Shown here in pieces: positions 27,123 through 34,700 of a stretch of DNA of 61,037 nucleotides. Under the pieces are notes generated by a model that did no database searches, had not been told where the DNA came from, and saw nothing but the letters and a program-made list of their open reading frames with translations. Location: assembly GCA_029979565.1 (NCBI GenBank), contig JAPOHG010000004.1:11958-72994 (forward strand), given 5' to 3'. Every line of letters begins with the position of its first letter. Position 1 is the first letter of the stretch. Made by a program: the position numbers and the translations under genes. The stretch is from a bacterium. GTDB lineage: Bacteria > Bacteroidota > Bacteroidia > Flavobacteriales_D > Sanyastnellaceae.

Positions 27123-27428
27123 TCAGTTCATCAACGCGCTGTCGAGGTAGTGTACGAAAAACTGGAAGCACCAACCCATGGCGCAACCTGCGATTCCCAG
27201 CAAGTAGAATGGCTTCCGCTTGGGGTGTAACTCATCGAATCGAACAACCAAGTCGACAAACAATACCGCCGTACCCAAGAATTCAGCGAGGAGCCAGCCA
27301 CTCCGGTGATCCACCAAAACCGCAGGCAAGGTGAGGTCGGCCGTGAGCTCGAGGACAAAAAGGGTCTGCAGAGTGACCAAAGCCAAAAAAAGAACGTTCA
27401 ACGGGCGGATTGAGGACGATACGGTCAT
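27123..27428 (-). CDS. Small membrane protein of unknown function
   Basis: The 101-residue protein has three probable membrane spans (about residues 8-26, 45-63 and 75-95) and a short basic loop (DELHPKRKPF). No family is recognised. The start at 27428 removes a charged upstream extension and places the first span near the N-terminus; a one-mismatch -7-like box (TTATTTCG) ends four bases before it. It ends three bases from the convergent gene at 27119. Confidence 0.6.
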   Translation of the reverse strand: MTVSSSIRPLNVLFLALVTLQTLFVLELTADLTLPAVLVDHRSGWLLAEFLGTAVLFVDLVVRFDELHPKRKPFYLLGIAGCAMGWCFQFFVHYLDSALMN

Positions 27429-27446
27429 TGTTCGAAATAAATATAC

Positions 27447-27454
27447 TAAGTTTG
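27447..27454 (+). promoter_or_regulatory. -7 box TAAGTTTG for the small lipoprotein
   Basis: A perfect TAnnTTTG match 37 bases before the ATG at 27492, with an ATTG 16 bases upstream as a possible -33 element. Confidence 0.5.
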
Positions 27455-27491
27455 GCAACCCTGCGTTTTTGAACCACCGAAACAGACCGAT

Positions 27492-27680
27492 ATGTTCTCC
27501 AACTCTCCCAACCCTGCAAAAGTAGACCCTTCTGGTTTCAATGCCTCCGGTGTGGACCATGCCCGAATTCAGCGTTTGATCATCGTGGTGCTTGGAGTGT
27601 TGACCATGGCGGTCTTCGCAACGTCCTGCAATACGCAGAAATCGTGCAGCGCTTACCAGGGAGTTGAGGTCGCTGAGTGA
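27492..27680 (+). CDS. Small lipoprotein-like membrane peptide
   Basis: The 62-residue product has an unusual soluble stretch of about 28 residues, then a hydrophobic segment (LIIVVLGVLTMAVFATSC) ending in a lipobox-like FATSC and a short tail (NTQKSCSAYQGVEVAE). Tiny lipoproteins with a C...C(P/S)AY tail are common in Bacteroidota and have no known function. The N-terminal extension is atypical; a downstream start is possible but no in-frame ATG lies before the hydrophobic segment. The perfect -7 box upstream supports expression. Its TGA directly abuts the convergent MBOAT stop. Confidence 0.6.
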   Translation: MFSNSPNPAKVDPSGFNASGVDHARIQRLIIVVLGVLTMAVFATSCNTQKSCSAYQGVEVAE

Positions 27681-29363
27681 TCAAAACTGAAAATAGATGA
27701 AGGGCTGTACGCCGGCCGACATGCCGGCATAAGCCAATGCAATGGTCGCGAGGCTGATGCCGACTTGAGCCCACAAGGGAGCACTGGCAAAGGCAGTGCG
27801 GTAGTTGATTTTGATGCGTTCGGGCAAGCAGTGTATCACCATTCCCGACGCCATCAGTCCGAGGACGGGGGCATAGCTTGAAATCACAGCTCCAAATGGG
27901 CTTGACCAAAATCCAAACAGCAATTGCTCGATCATGGCATTGGCCGTGAACCATTCGGCCCAAATGTCGTGAGGGGCGTCCAGTGCATCCCACGTGACAT
28001 GGCTACCTGATCGAAACCAAATCCGCGTCATGGTGATGAAGTGAAATGTCAGCAGGACGCCTATCGCGTGGTGCCACCAGCGGGTGTAGCTTCCCCACGG
28101 GCTGATTTTTCGCCAGCCCTTGTAAGCGATCAGTCCGAGACCATTCAGGCCACCCCAAAGGACAAAATTCCAGCTGGCTCCATGCCACAGGCCACCCAAG
28201 AGCATCGTCATCATCAAATTGATGTTGGTACTGATGCGCTGTCGCGCGCGAGGAAAGGCGTAGATGAAAGCTCCTGCGAGGCACACACCACCGAGTACAA
28301 TAAGCCGTACGCCGGCATTGGGGGTCATGAGCAAAACAAAACCGAGCAAAAAGGAACCACTAATTAGCGTGAACAAGGAAGCCCCGCGGTTTCCGCCCAT
28401 GGGGATGTACAGGTAATCCTTCAACCAGCTGGACAAACTGATGTGCCAGCGTTTCCAGAATTCACCGACGTTTCGGGCTTTGTAAGGCGACCGAAAGTTG
28501 GTCGGCAGGTGGAACCCCATCAACAGGGCAATGCCAATGGCCATGTCCGTATATCCGCTGAAGTCAGCGTACACCTGCAAGCTATACGCATACAGTCCAA
28601 TGAGGTTTTCAAACCCACTGTAACTGCCTGGGTTGGCGAAGACGCGGTCCACGATGTTGACGGCGAGGTAATCGGCAAGCCAGACTTTTTTGATCAGTCC
28701 ATTCAAAATCCAGAAGAGCCCGGTTCCAAATTCGAAGCGACTCAGTCGATAGGGTTGATGCAGTTGCGGAATGAAAAATTTAGCCCGAACGATGGGACCC
28801 GCTACCAGCTGCGGGAAGAAACTAACGAAAAACCCAAAATCGAGCACGTTGCGCAAGGGTTCCACTTCTTTGCGATAGATGTCGATGGCGTACGACATGG
28901 TTTGAAAGGTGTAGAACGAGATGCCCACAGGCAGCAGGATTTGGTCCATCCGGAATGTGGTTCCGAGATGCGCATTCGCCCATTGGCCGAGGGCTGCATG
29001 CGGCTGACTCCAGTGCGCTCCGAGCAACGGCTGCACCGCATCGGCGATGAAGTAAGCATACTTGAAGTAGAGCAGGACGCTCAGGTTGATGGTCAAACTT
29101 GCGGCTAACCAAAGTTTGCGCGGTGTTCCAATCGTGCGGTGCATCCGCCCTCCGATCCACCAATCTGAGAGCGTAGAAAAGATCAGGATGGCAACGAATG
29201 CACCGCTGGTTTTCCAATAGAAAAACAGACTGGCTCCAAACAAGAAGGCATTGCGCACTTGAACCCTTCTTTCAGTTGCGGCCATTCCCAACATTACCAT
29301 GAGCATGAACGCCCAAAACGAAGCATTCAAAAACGTAAACGGTTGAGACAAGGATTCGAGCAT
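27681..29363 (-). CDS. MBOAT membrane O-acyltransferase (AlgI/PatA-like)
   Basis: The 560-residue polytopic protein has about 11-12 membrane spans and the MBOAT signature. The proposed catalytic His lies in MLLGGLWHGASWNFVLWGG, and the upstream SYTDMAIGIALLMG and FWKRWHISLSSWLKDYLYIP blocks match AlgI and PatA. Such proteins pass acetyl groups from cytoplasmic acetyl-CoA across the membrane to an SGNH partner that O-acetylates an extracytoplasmic polymer. It is the last gene of a four-gene overlapping operon with two SGNH proteins and a LysM protein, which makes peptidoglycan a plausible acceptor; alginate-like polysaccharide is the alternative. Its ATG shares one base with the preceding stop (TAATG). 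Confidence 0.92.
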   Translation of the reverse strand: MLESLSQPFTFLNASFWAFMLMVMLGMAATERRVQVRNAFLFGASLFFYWKTSGAFVAILIFSTLSDWWIGGRMHRTIGTPRKLWLAASLTINLSVLLYFKYAYFIADAVQPLLGAHWSQPHAALGQWANAHLGTTFRMDQILLPVGISFYTFQTMSYAIDIYRKEVEPLRNVLDFGFFVSFFPQLVAGPIVRAKFFIPQLHQPYRLSRFEFGTGLFWILNGLIKKVWLADYLAVNIVDRVFANPGSYSGFENLIGLYAYSLQVYADFSGYTDMAIGIALLMGFHLPTNFRSPYKARNVGEFWKRWHISLSSWLKDYLYIPMGGNRGASLFTLISGSFLLGFVLLMTPNAGVRLIVLGGVCLAGAFIYAFPRARQRISTNINLMMTMLLGGLWHGASWNFVLWGGLNGLGLIAYKGWRKISPWGSYTRWWHHAIGVLLTFHFITMTRIWFRSGSHVTWDALDAPHDIWAEWFTANAMIEQLLFGFWSSPFGAVISSYAPVLGLMASGMVIHCLPERIKINYRTAFASAPLWAQVGISLATIALAYAGMSAGVQPFIYFQF

Positions 29364-30622
29364 TACTCTTGATTCGTATCAGCTGCGCCATTCAAAGATG
29401 GCGCCTTTTTGGCATCGGAATACGCGCTTATCCATGCCTCGAAGAGCACGCGAGCGAAGGCCGCATACCCCGCGGCAGTGAAGTGCATGCCATCCGGTTG
29501 CATGCGTCCATTCTCCATCCACTCCGTCGGGATGTCGGGACCGCCCAGTGCGGTGGTCACATCCAGGTAAGTCATGGCGTTGGATGCGCTGTGTTGTTGG
29601 AGCCAGCTTCCAATCAATTTCGAAGGTTTTGCAAGCGAAGTATGGCCATAAGCTGCGGGAGTGTTGCCGAGCAATACAATCGCGGCACCTGAAGCACGCA
29701 GCTCGCTGGTAAGCGCGGCATAATACGCGGCAAAGGACTCGAGGTTGAGGCGTTCACCGTCTACCGCATCGTTGAGCCCGATGCCGACGAAAATCAGGTC
29801 CGGTTGAACCCTTTGGAGTAACGCCTCCCAGCCGTCCAAGGCAGCAGCATGGCGGGCGCGCAATCCATTGTGTCCCCATTCGTGAAATGCGATTCGTGAG
29901 CGAGAAGAAGTTTTTAAGTCGGACATCCCGGCGTACCAAACGTCGGTTGCTTCCTGGGCGAAAAAGGTCAGCGCGAGGGTGTCAGCAGGCGCAGCCAGTT
30001 TCAATTGCCAACCCAACTGATCTGCAAGACGGTAACAAGTATCCAAGGCAGCATTGCCCGTCCAACGCCACTGTGACCTTTGAGCATTGGTCCAGATTTC
30101 AAGCGCCGAGCACGCCGTACGGGAAGAATCAGGTAAATAACTGACGTGTTGTATGGTCGCAACACCCGCTGGATAAGCGAGGATTCCGGTAGCAATCGGG
30201 GCCGCTTCGCATGGTGCTTGATCGATACTGCGGGTGCATCGACTTGCCGTCCAATGGCCACTGAATTCCGTACGGAAATGCGTTGGTGTATTGGTCTGTG
30301 CCAAGCGGTACGGAAGATGCATCCCGCGCGACATTTCCGCCTGCGGTGCCCACTTGGCCAAGGAGCGCCGCATTTCGTGTCCGATCCATCCGCTTTGCAC
30401 ATGGGAACCGCCGATGTACAAAATCGTCAACGTGCACGATTGGTGTGATTGAATGCTGTCCATGGTGCTCCAAAGTCGGCCGAACGATTCGGATGAATCG
30501 GGGCATTCCCAAGGCACATGTACACTGTCCGAAATGGCGAGGGCAGGTAGGGTATTGGCTTGGGCGTTTGCAGTGAACAAGTGGCACACCGCCACAAAAA
30601 TGAACGGGCGTTCAAGGCGCAT
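29363..30622 (-). CDS. Exported SGNH/GDSL hydrolase-fold protein 2
   Basis: The 419-residue protein has a signal peptide (about residues 1-22, ending TANAQA). SGNH block I reads LYIGGSHVQSG with nucleophile Ser73; the usual Asp before it is Gly. Block III is GIGLND (Asn284) and block V PDGMHFT (Asp377, His380). In between is a carbohydrate-binding-like insertion. It resembles the PatB/AlgX-type group that transfers or removes O-acetyl groups. The ATG at 30622 was chosen for the signal peptide; it overlaps the upstream SGNH gene by 11 bases, and its stop overlaps the MBOAT start by one base. Confidence 0.85.
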   Translation of the reverse strand: MRLERPFIFVAVCHLFTANAQANTLPALAISDSVHVPWECPDSSESFGRLWSTMDSIQSHQSCTLTILYIGGSHVQSGWIGHEMRRSLAKWAPQAEMSRGMHLPYRLAQTNTPTHFRTEFSGHWTASRCTRSIDQAPCEAAPIATGILAYPAGVATIQHVSYLPDSSRTACSALEIWTNAQRSQWRWTGNAALDTCYRLADQLGWQLKLAAPADTLALTFFAQEATDVWYAGMSDLKTSSRSRIAFHEWGHNGLRARHAAALDGWEALLQRVQPDLIFVGIGLNDAVDGERLNLESFAAYYAALTSELRASGAAIVLLGNTPAAYGHTSLAKPSKLIGSWLQQHSASNAMTYLDVTTALGGPDIPTEWMENGRMQPDGMHFTAAGYAAFARVLFEAWISAYSDAKKAPSLNGAADTNQE

Positions 30623-32186
30623 GGACAAGCGTTTGTTCAGCCTGTGTGTTTTGCCATAGCGTCCACTCGGCTTGAATGGATTGGCGGAACAACTCGGCGA
30701 TTTGCTTGGCCCCTGCTGAGGTGAAATGAATGTGGTCTGAACTCGCGAGGGGTGGGTCGGATTGGACCCATGCTGCCATGCTGCCTTCTCCACCCATGAC
30801 TTCAAAAATGTCCCAATAGAGGATGTTGTTGGCCCATGCGGCTTCCTTTAATGCGTCCCGAACCAGAGCGAGTTGTGGGTAGGTCTCCATTCGAGTACCG
30901 GCCTTGCGTGCCATGTCAGAGGGTCCAATGACGATGATAGGGACGTCAGGTAGCAGCGATTGGAATAAGCGAATCTGAGAAGTAAACCAGCGGCCATATC
31001 GCTGGGCACTCTCCCTGTCTTCAATATACGGGACGGTATTTCCACCGTATTGCAACATCACCAATTCGGTGCGTATTGAAGCCAGCTGAAGGCTGAATTG
31101 TTCGCGATCCAACTGCCTGAATACGGTGCCGGAACTGCCGCGCATGGCCAGGTTATGAACCACAATGCCCGAATCGGTCCACATGCCGATGCCATTGACC
31201 TCGGGGTACCCTCCGTTGAACCGCAATTCCAACGATTCAAACACCGCCGTGTCGAGGGCGGTAAGGGGCAATAAGAGATTACGTGTAAGGCTGTCGGGTT
31301 CGAGTAGAACCGAGACGGAATCCATTTCGTTGATCCTTAATTGCAGGGTCGTCGGTTCGCTGACTTGTCCCAATGCCAGGTGCAGTTGGTTGAACGAACG
31401 GTTGCGTCTGTATCCACGTGGATGTGGCTCAAATCGCAATGTTGCTGCTTCCGCTATCGAATCTTGTTGTGTAGCATTGGGCTGTGCAAAGGCGGCCATC
31501 AGTCCGTACCGGTCATGCCGGATGGTGGTATCGCGCTTACCAAAACGCGCATGACGTTGCCACTCACCGCTCCAAGATTGACGCATGGCCAGGGTTGGAA
31601 TCGGAGAGACTGGAGCGAGAAAGCCCGGGCCGCTGCCGCCCCAGATGGATTGCCAGGCATTGCGCAAGTGTCCGGTGATGCGATCGCCTTCAATTTGTGA
31701 ATCGCCGTAGTGCAATACATGGATGGTCGGTTTCCGGGCAGGAGCATTCAAGGCAGCAAAGAAATTTCCCAACGTGACGAAAGCTTCGGCCTTGCCAACC
31801 AGTTGCAGATTTTCGTGAAGGAACTGGTCGATGGCACCCCGATCGTATCCCAAGAAAGGCCGTTCCGATTCCACTTCTTTTGTGGGCAATGCTGGAGAGG
31901 CGGGGTGGGCATTTGCGGTATCCTTGATAGGCATCAACTCGGCCAGCGAATCGGTGACTGTTTGGATGGAGTCGAATACAGGAACGGGAGCAGCGTACCG
32001 ATCGAGAATGACTTGTGCATCTGCCGGGGACATGGATGCAACCGTCGCATGGTTCTGGCCGAAGTGAGGCCAAGCTGAAAACAAGCCCACCGTGGAGTGC
32101 GGCCGAGCCATGAAGGCAAAAATCCCTCCCCATACCGCTGCAAAAAACACGAGGGTTCTTCGAACGGGATGGTTGTTATGGCTCAT
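30612..32186 (-). CDS. Membrane-anchored SGNH/GDSL hydrolase-fold protein 1
   Basis: The 524-residue protein begins with a signal anchor (about residues 11-27). A low-complexity linker follows, then an SGNH domain with block I LHYGDSQIEGDR (Ser163), a QYGGNTVP block III and DHIHFTSAG as block V. The middle holds a beta-sandwich insertion (residues about 235-320). Overlaps of 4 bases upstream and 11 downstream place it in one coupled operon with the LysM, SGNH2 and MBOAT genes. In this context it probably handles O-acyl groups at the cell surface as a transferase or esterase; which one cannot be read from sequence. Confidence 0.87.
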   Translation of the reverse strand: MSHNNHPVRRTLVFFAAVWGGIFAFMARPHSTVGLFSAWPHFGQNHATVASMSPADAQVILDRYAAPVPVFDSIQTVTDSLAELMPIKDTANAHPASPALPTKEVESERPFLGYDRGAIDQFLHENLQLVGKAEAFVTLGNFFAALNAPARKPTIHVLHYGDSQIEGDRITGHLRNAWQSIWGGSGPGFLAPVSPIPTLAMRQSWSGEWQRHARFGKRDTTIRHDRYGLMAAFAQPNATQQDSIAEAATLRFEPHPRGYRRNRSFNQLHLALGQVSEPTTLQLRINEMDSVSVLLEPDSLTRNLLLPLTALDTAVFESLELRFNGGYPEVNGIGMWTDSGIVVHNLAMRGSSGTVFRQLDREQFSLQLASIRTELVMLQYGGNTVPYIEDRESAQRYGRWFTSQIRLFQSLLPDVPIIVIGPSDMARKAGTRMETYPQLALVRDALKEAAWANNILYWDIFEVMGGEGSMAAWVQSDPPLASSDHIHFTSAGAKQIAELFRQSIQAEWTLWQNTQAEQTLVHAP

Positions 32187-33403
32187 GGTTGAATGGGGAT
32201 GCAGAGGACGTCACCAATGCGAATGTAATCGGTGATTTCGTTGATTTCTGCAATCCATTCCGGAGTTGTTCCAGGGTACCTTTTTGATATGTTCCAGAGC
32301 GTATCGCCCGCCTTGACTTCATGCAGTTGGCAGGTGTAAGCGACGGTGTAGTCTTCGCTTTGGCCCCCTGTGCTTGAGGCATCGGGGGGAGTCGTGCGGT
32401 TCGTCGCCACTTCAGGCGAGGGGGAATCAGCATTCCATCGGGAAACATAGGAGGCGGGCATGACGACGTTGTAGGAATCGATGACAGCGCAAGGCAATAC
32501 ACTGCCGGTCCACCAAGGCAAGAATTGGCTGAGCACGCCTGACGGAAGGCCGCGCTGTTCAACCCACTCATTTCTTGCTATTTCTCCGTTGCATGTCACC
32601 CTTTCCCAGTTGCTCAAGACCTCAATCCAATCCAATTCGAGGTTGGGAAGATCTGTATTGACCATCATGCGGCTGATTACTTTGTAGAGGGCCAGCCATT
32701 CGTCCAGTTCGTCGTCGTATCCGGGCTTTCCACTCCACCGGGTTGCGAATGCCATGCCTTTGACATAAGCGACCAAGACTCGGTGAGGATCATTGGGGAA
32801 TCGCCGCTGGAATTTTTCTAGTTGAGCAATGGCCAATGCCGTTGAAATCTCGGGTATGCCGCGTTCATCTATCCCACCGTCCAATATGACACCACTTTCT
32901 GATGCGTGATTGCGATCATTCCACCACAGTCCAGTGCGTCGTTGATCGGCATGGGCTGATTGGTTCCACGCCGTGGACAATGCAGGAATCCAGCGAAAGG
33001 AGGAGGGAAGGGCAGTGGCAGACCATGCCTCATCGATGACTGAGCGGTGCAGACCGTGCAAAGCGTTGAGCTGCAAGAGCCTTTTTCCTTGTTCGGCGAG
33101 GAGCAATTGCATGCATTGGTTTTCCCTTTCGCGGTTTTCGCCCCAAGGCTGCAATGCCGCTTCCAAAGCATCCAATGCAGGCACGGCTTGTTTGAGCCCT
33201 GGCATGCTGCCATATCCTATGTCCGCCTCCGCCTCGAAGGCGGTCAAATCATCCAGATTGCAGCGTTGGTCAAAGGTTTGTTTCCAAGTTTCCAAGTTCA
33301 TTTGCGCTCGGGCAGTCCCTGCCGCGCTGGTAAACCACAAGAGCGAGCATACGGCAGTGGCTCGAGCATAAGCTGAGCAATAATTTGGTGTCTTGGAGGA
33401 CAT
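32183..33403 (-). CDS. LysM protein with inactivated lytic-transglycosylase domain
   Basis: The 406-residue protein has a signal peptide (about residues 1-34). Residues 132-250 align by eye with MltD-type lytic transglycosylases (LPSSFRWIPALSTAWNQSA against the family pattern LPxxLxxIPxxESxxNPxA). Ser143 occupies the place of the catalytic Glu, and the GLWQ block reads GLWW. Residues about 357-404 form a LysM domain (HEVKAGDTLWNISKRYPGT). It therefore probably binds peptidoglycan without cutting it. As first gene of the LysM-SGNH-SGNH-MBOAT operon it could bring the O-acylation machinery to the cell wall; this is inference. A TACCTTTG box ends four bases before the ATG. Confidence 0.78.
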   Translation of the reverse strand: MSSKTPNYCSAYARATAVCSLLWFTSAAGTARAQMNLETWKQTFDQRCNLDDLTAFEAEADIGYGSMPGLKQAVPALDALEAALQPWGENRERENQCMQLLLAEQGKRLLQLNALHGLHRSVIDEAWSATALPSSFRWIPALSTAWNQSAHADQRRTGLWWNDRNHASESGVILDGGIDERGIPEISTALAIAQLEKFQRRFPNDPHRVLVAYVKGMAFATRWSGKPGYDDELDEWLALYKVISRMMVNTDLPNLELDWIEVLSNWERVTCNGEIARNEWVEQRGLPSGVLSQFLPWWTGSVLPCAVIDSYNVVMPASYVSRWNADSPSPEVATNRTTPPDASSTGGQSEDYTVAYTCQLHEVKAGDTLWNISKRYPGTTPEWIAEINEITDYIRIGDVLCIPIQP

Positions 33404-33407
33404 GCTT

Positions 33408-33415
33408 CAAAGGTA
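33408..33415 (-). promoter_or_regulatory. -7 box TACCTTTG of the O-acylation operon
   Basis: A perfect TAnnTTTG, four bases before the ATG at 33403 (context TACCTTTGAAGCATG). The context is almost identical to that of the gene at 52223 (TACCTTTGATGCATG). It predicts a leader of 0-3 bases. Confidence 0.45.
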
Positions 33416-33468
33416 TTCCAAGGGACGCAATTGTCGTTGAGTTGCAGGAAATGGTCGCTCTATGCCAG

Positions 33469-33490
33469 TATAACAAGACTAAATGTTATA
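33469..33490. promoter_or_regulatory. Inverted repeat TATAACA-N8-TGTTATA, possible operator
   Basis: A perfect 7-bp inverted repeat with 8-base spacer in an AT-rich stretch. It ends 16 bases before the -33 box of the small-RNA promoter and lies 54 bases upstream of the divergent operon's -7 box. It is a candidate regulator-binding site for either. Confidence 0.3.
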
Positions 33491-33506
33491 ATTTTTATAC
33501 GAAATC

Positions 33507-33537
33507 TTTGATTTAATTGTTGAAAAAACTATATTTG
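33507..33537 (+). promoter_or_regulatory. Consensus Bacteroidota promoter TTTG-N19-TATATTTG
   Basis: TTTG at 33507-33510, exactly 19 bases, then TATATTTG at 33530-33537. This is the only promoter in the window that fits both elements and the spacing without mismatch. Transcription should start about 33540-33543, with no open frame downstream before the terminator. Confidence 0.8.
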
Positions 33538-33539
33538 AC

Positions 33540-33624
33540 AAAGGTCATGGAACATTAAGTTCTTGGAGGACCTAGTTGTGAATCGTAGTGAAGCATCTGC
33601 AACGGCGGATGCTTCATTTTTTTT
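33540..33624 (+). ncRNA. Candidate small RNA of about 83 nt
   Basis: Between a perfect promoter and a strong terminator lies a short stretch with a 5' stem-loop right at the predicted start. AGGTC (33542-33546) pairs with GACCT (33569-33573), and GGAAC (33549-33553) with GTTCT (33559-33563) around loop ATTAA. A single-stranded linker (33574-33588) follows, then the terminator hairpin. There is no plausible peptide. Flavo-1 or another Bacteroidota RNA family is possible but I cannot confirm it; it does not resemble 6S, SRP, tmRNA or RNase P RNA. Confidence 0.65.
33589..33624 (+). terminator. Rho-independent terminator of the small RNA
   Basis: TGAAGCATCTGC (33589-33600) pairs over 12 bp (one T-G wobble) with GCGGATGCTTCA (33605-33616) around an AACG tetraloop, followed directly by eight T (33617-33624). 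It lies 48 bases before the next gene, so it ends the upstream transcript. Confidence 0.85.
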
Positions 33625-33672
33625 GCCCCTTTTGTTCAAGAACAATTGCCTCAGCCGCTCAGTTGTGCTGGT

Positions 33673-34128
33673 ATGAAATTGCATCGATTGGAAACGGAAC
33701 AGTGGTTGCCTTTGAGCATTGAAGAGGCGTGGGATTTTTTTAGCATTCCTGAAAATTTGGACCGCATCACCCCGCCAGACATGTCGTTCGAGATCCTGAC
33801 TGGCGCTGGCGAGCGAACGTTTGCAGGCCAAATAATCACCTATAAGATTCGGCCTTTGCTCAACATTCCAATGCGCTGGGTCACAGAAATCACGCAGTCC
33901 GTAGAGGGCGAGTACTTCATTGACGAACAGCGATTTGGACCTTACAAATTTTGGCACCACGTCCACCGGTTCACGGAAAATGACGGCGGGGTGCTAATGG
34001 AGGACACCCTGCACTATGCATTGCCCGGAGGCATCTTTGGAGAACTCGGTGGTGGATTTGTACACAAGAAAGTTCGGGGCATTTTCGAATTCAGAGAAGC
34101 AGAACTTAATCGACTTTTCCCACGCTGA
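33673..34128 (+). CDS. SRPBCC (START/Bet v1-like) family protein
   Basis: The 151-residue cytoplasmic protein matches ligand-binding SRPBCC proteins of the CoxG/Bet v1-like group. It has an N-terminal strand (HRLETEQWLPLSIEEAWDFFS), PENLDRITPPDMSFEI, a central HHVHRFTENDGGVLMEDTLHYALPGG block and a C-terminal helix (GGGFVHKKVRGIFEFR). Such proteins bind hydrophobic ligands; the ligand is unknown. The ATG at 33673 matches the family start. Its own promoter is unclear, because the preceding small RNA is terminated 48 bases upstream. Confidence 0.88.
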   Translation: MKLHRLETEQWLPLSIEEAWDFFSIPENLDRITPPDMSFEILTGAGERTFAGQIITYKIRPLLNIPMRWVTEITQSVEGEYFIDEQRFGPYKFWHHVHRFTENDGGVLMEDTLHYALPGGIFGELGGGFVHKKVRGIFEFREAELNRLFPR

Positions 34129-34133
34129 CCATG

Positions 34134-34598
34134 TCAGTGGCAAAGCACGTTTGCAGCCCAGGCCGCCATCAAGAGGTTGGGCTTGGCTCTGGCTTCGAAG
34201 CCCAAGGAAGTAATGTAGCCGGCTGAAGCGCTGATCAATCGTTGAGATGGGTACTGCGGATCGGAATTGAAGTCCAAGTCAATTTGCTTCACCCGGATGT
34301 CGCACTCTTCCAGAATCAAATTTGCCAGCGCCACTGATCGCTCTGTTTCGCCCCAAAGTTTGGTCCAGAGGTCGGTGATTTTTGGTACGCGTTCCCTGCG
34401 GTATATGACGTGGGCGCCATTATCTGGATAGCGAAAGACAACGGTGGTCACGTACACCGTGTAGCGTTTGTAATTCTGGCTATCGCATCCCACATGGATG
34501 TCCAAGTTTTGCTCCGAATTCATGGCAGCGATGTAGTCGCAGACATCATGGTCGACGTGTCCGCCCATCACTTTGAAATGCCGGTCCTTGGGATCCAT
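34134..34598 (-). CDS. YkuK-like RNase H-fold protein (DUF458)
   Basis: The 154-residue protein matches the DUF458/YkuK family, predicted RNase H-like. Blocks HVGCDSQN, TVYVTTVVFRYPDNGAHVIYRRERVPKI and IDLDFNSDP are diagnostic. The Asp/Glu residues (CDSQ, LEECD, DLDFN) could bind metal, but activity has not been settled for the family. A degenerate TAACTTGT box lies four bases before the start. It ends five bases from the convergent SRPBCC gene. Confidence 0.88.
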   Translation of the reverse strand: MDPKDRHFKVMGGHVDHDVCDYIAAMNSEQNLDIHVGCDSQNYKRYTVYVTTVVFRYPDNGAHVIYRRERVPKITDLWTKLWGETERSVALANLILEECDIRVKQIDLDFNSDPQYPSQRLISASAGYITSLGFEARAKPNLLMAAWAANVLCH

Positions 34599-34622
34599 GC
34601 ATACAAGTTAGAACCCAAAGCG

Positions 34623-34661
34623 AAGGGCGGAAAACCCCTGCTGGAATTCTCCGCCCTTTTT
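34623..34661. terminator. Possible terminator, stem GGGCGGA
   Basis: AAGGGCGGA (34623-34631) pairs with TCCGCCCTT (34650-34658), followed on plus by TTT. On minus, the direction of the upstream metalloprotease gene ending at 34701, the 3' flank is less T-rich. The position suits termination of that gene; the orientation of the T tract does not. Confidence 0.4.
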
Positions 34662-34700
34662 CTTCACACCTTTTGAACAGGGTGCCTCCGTTCGCTTTCA

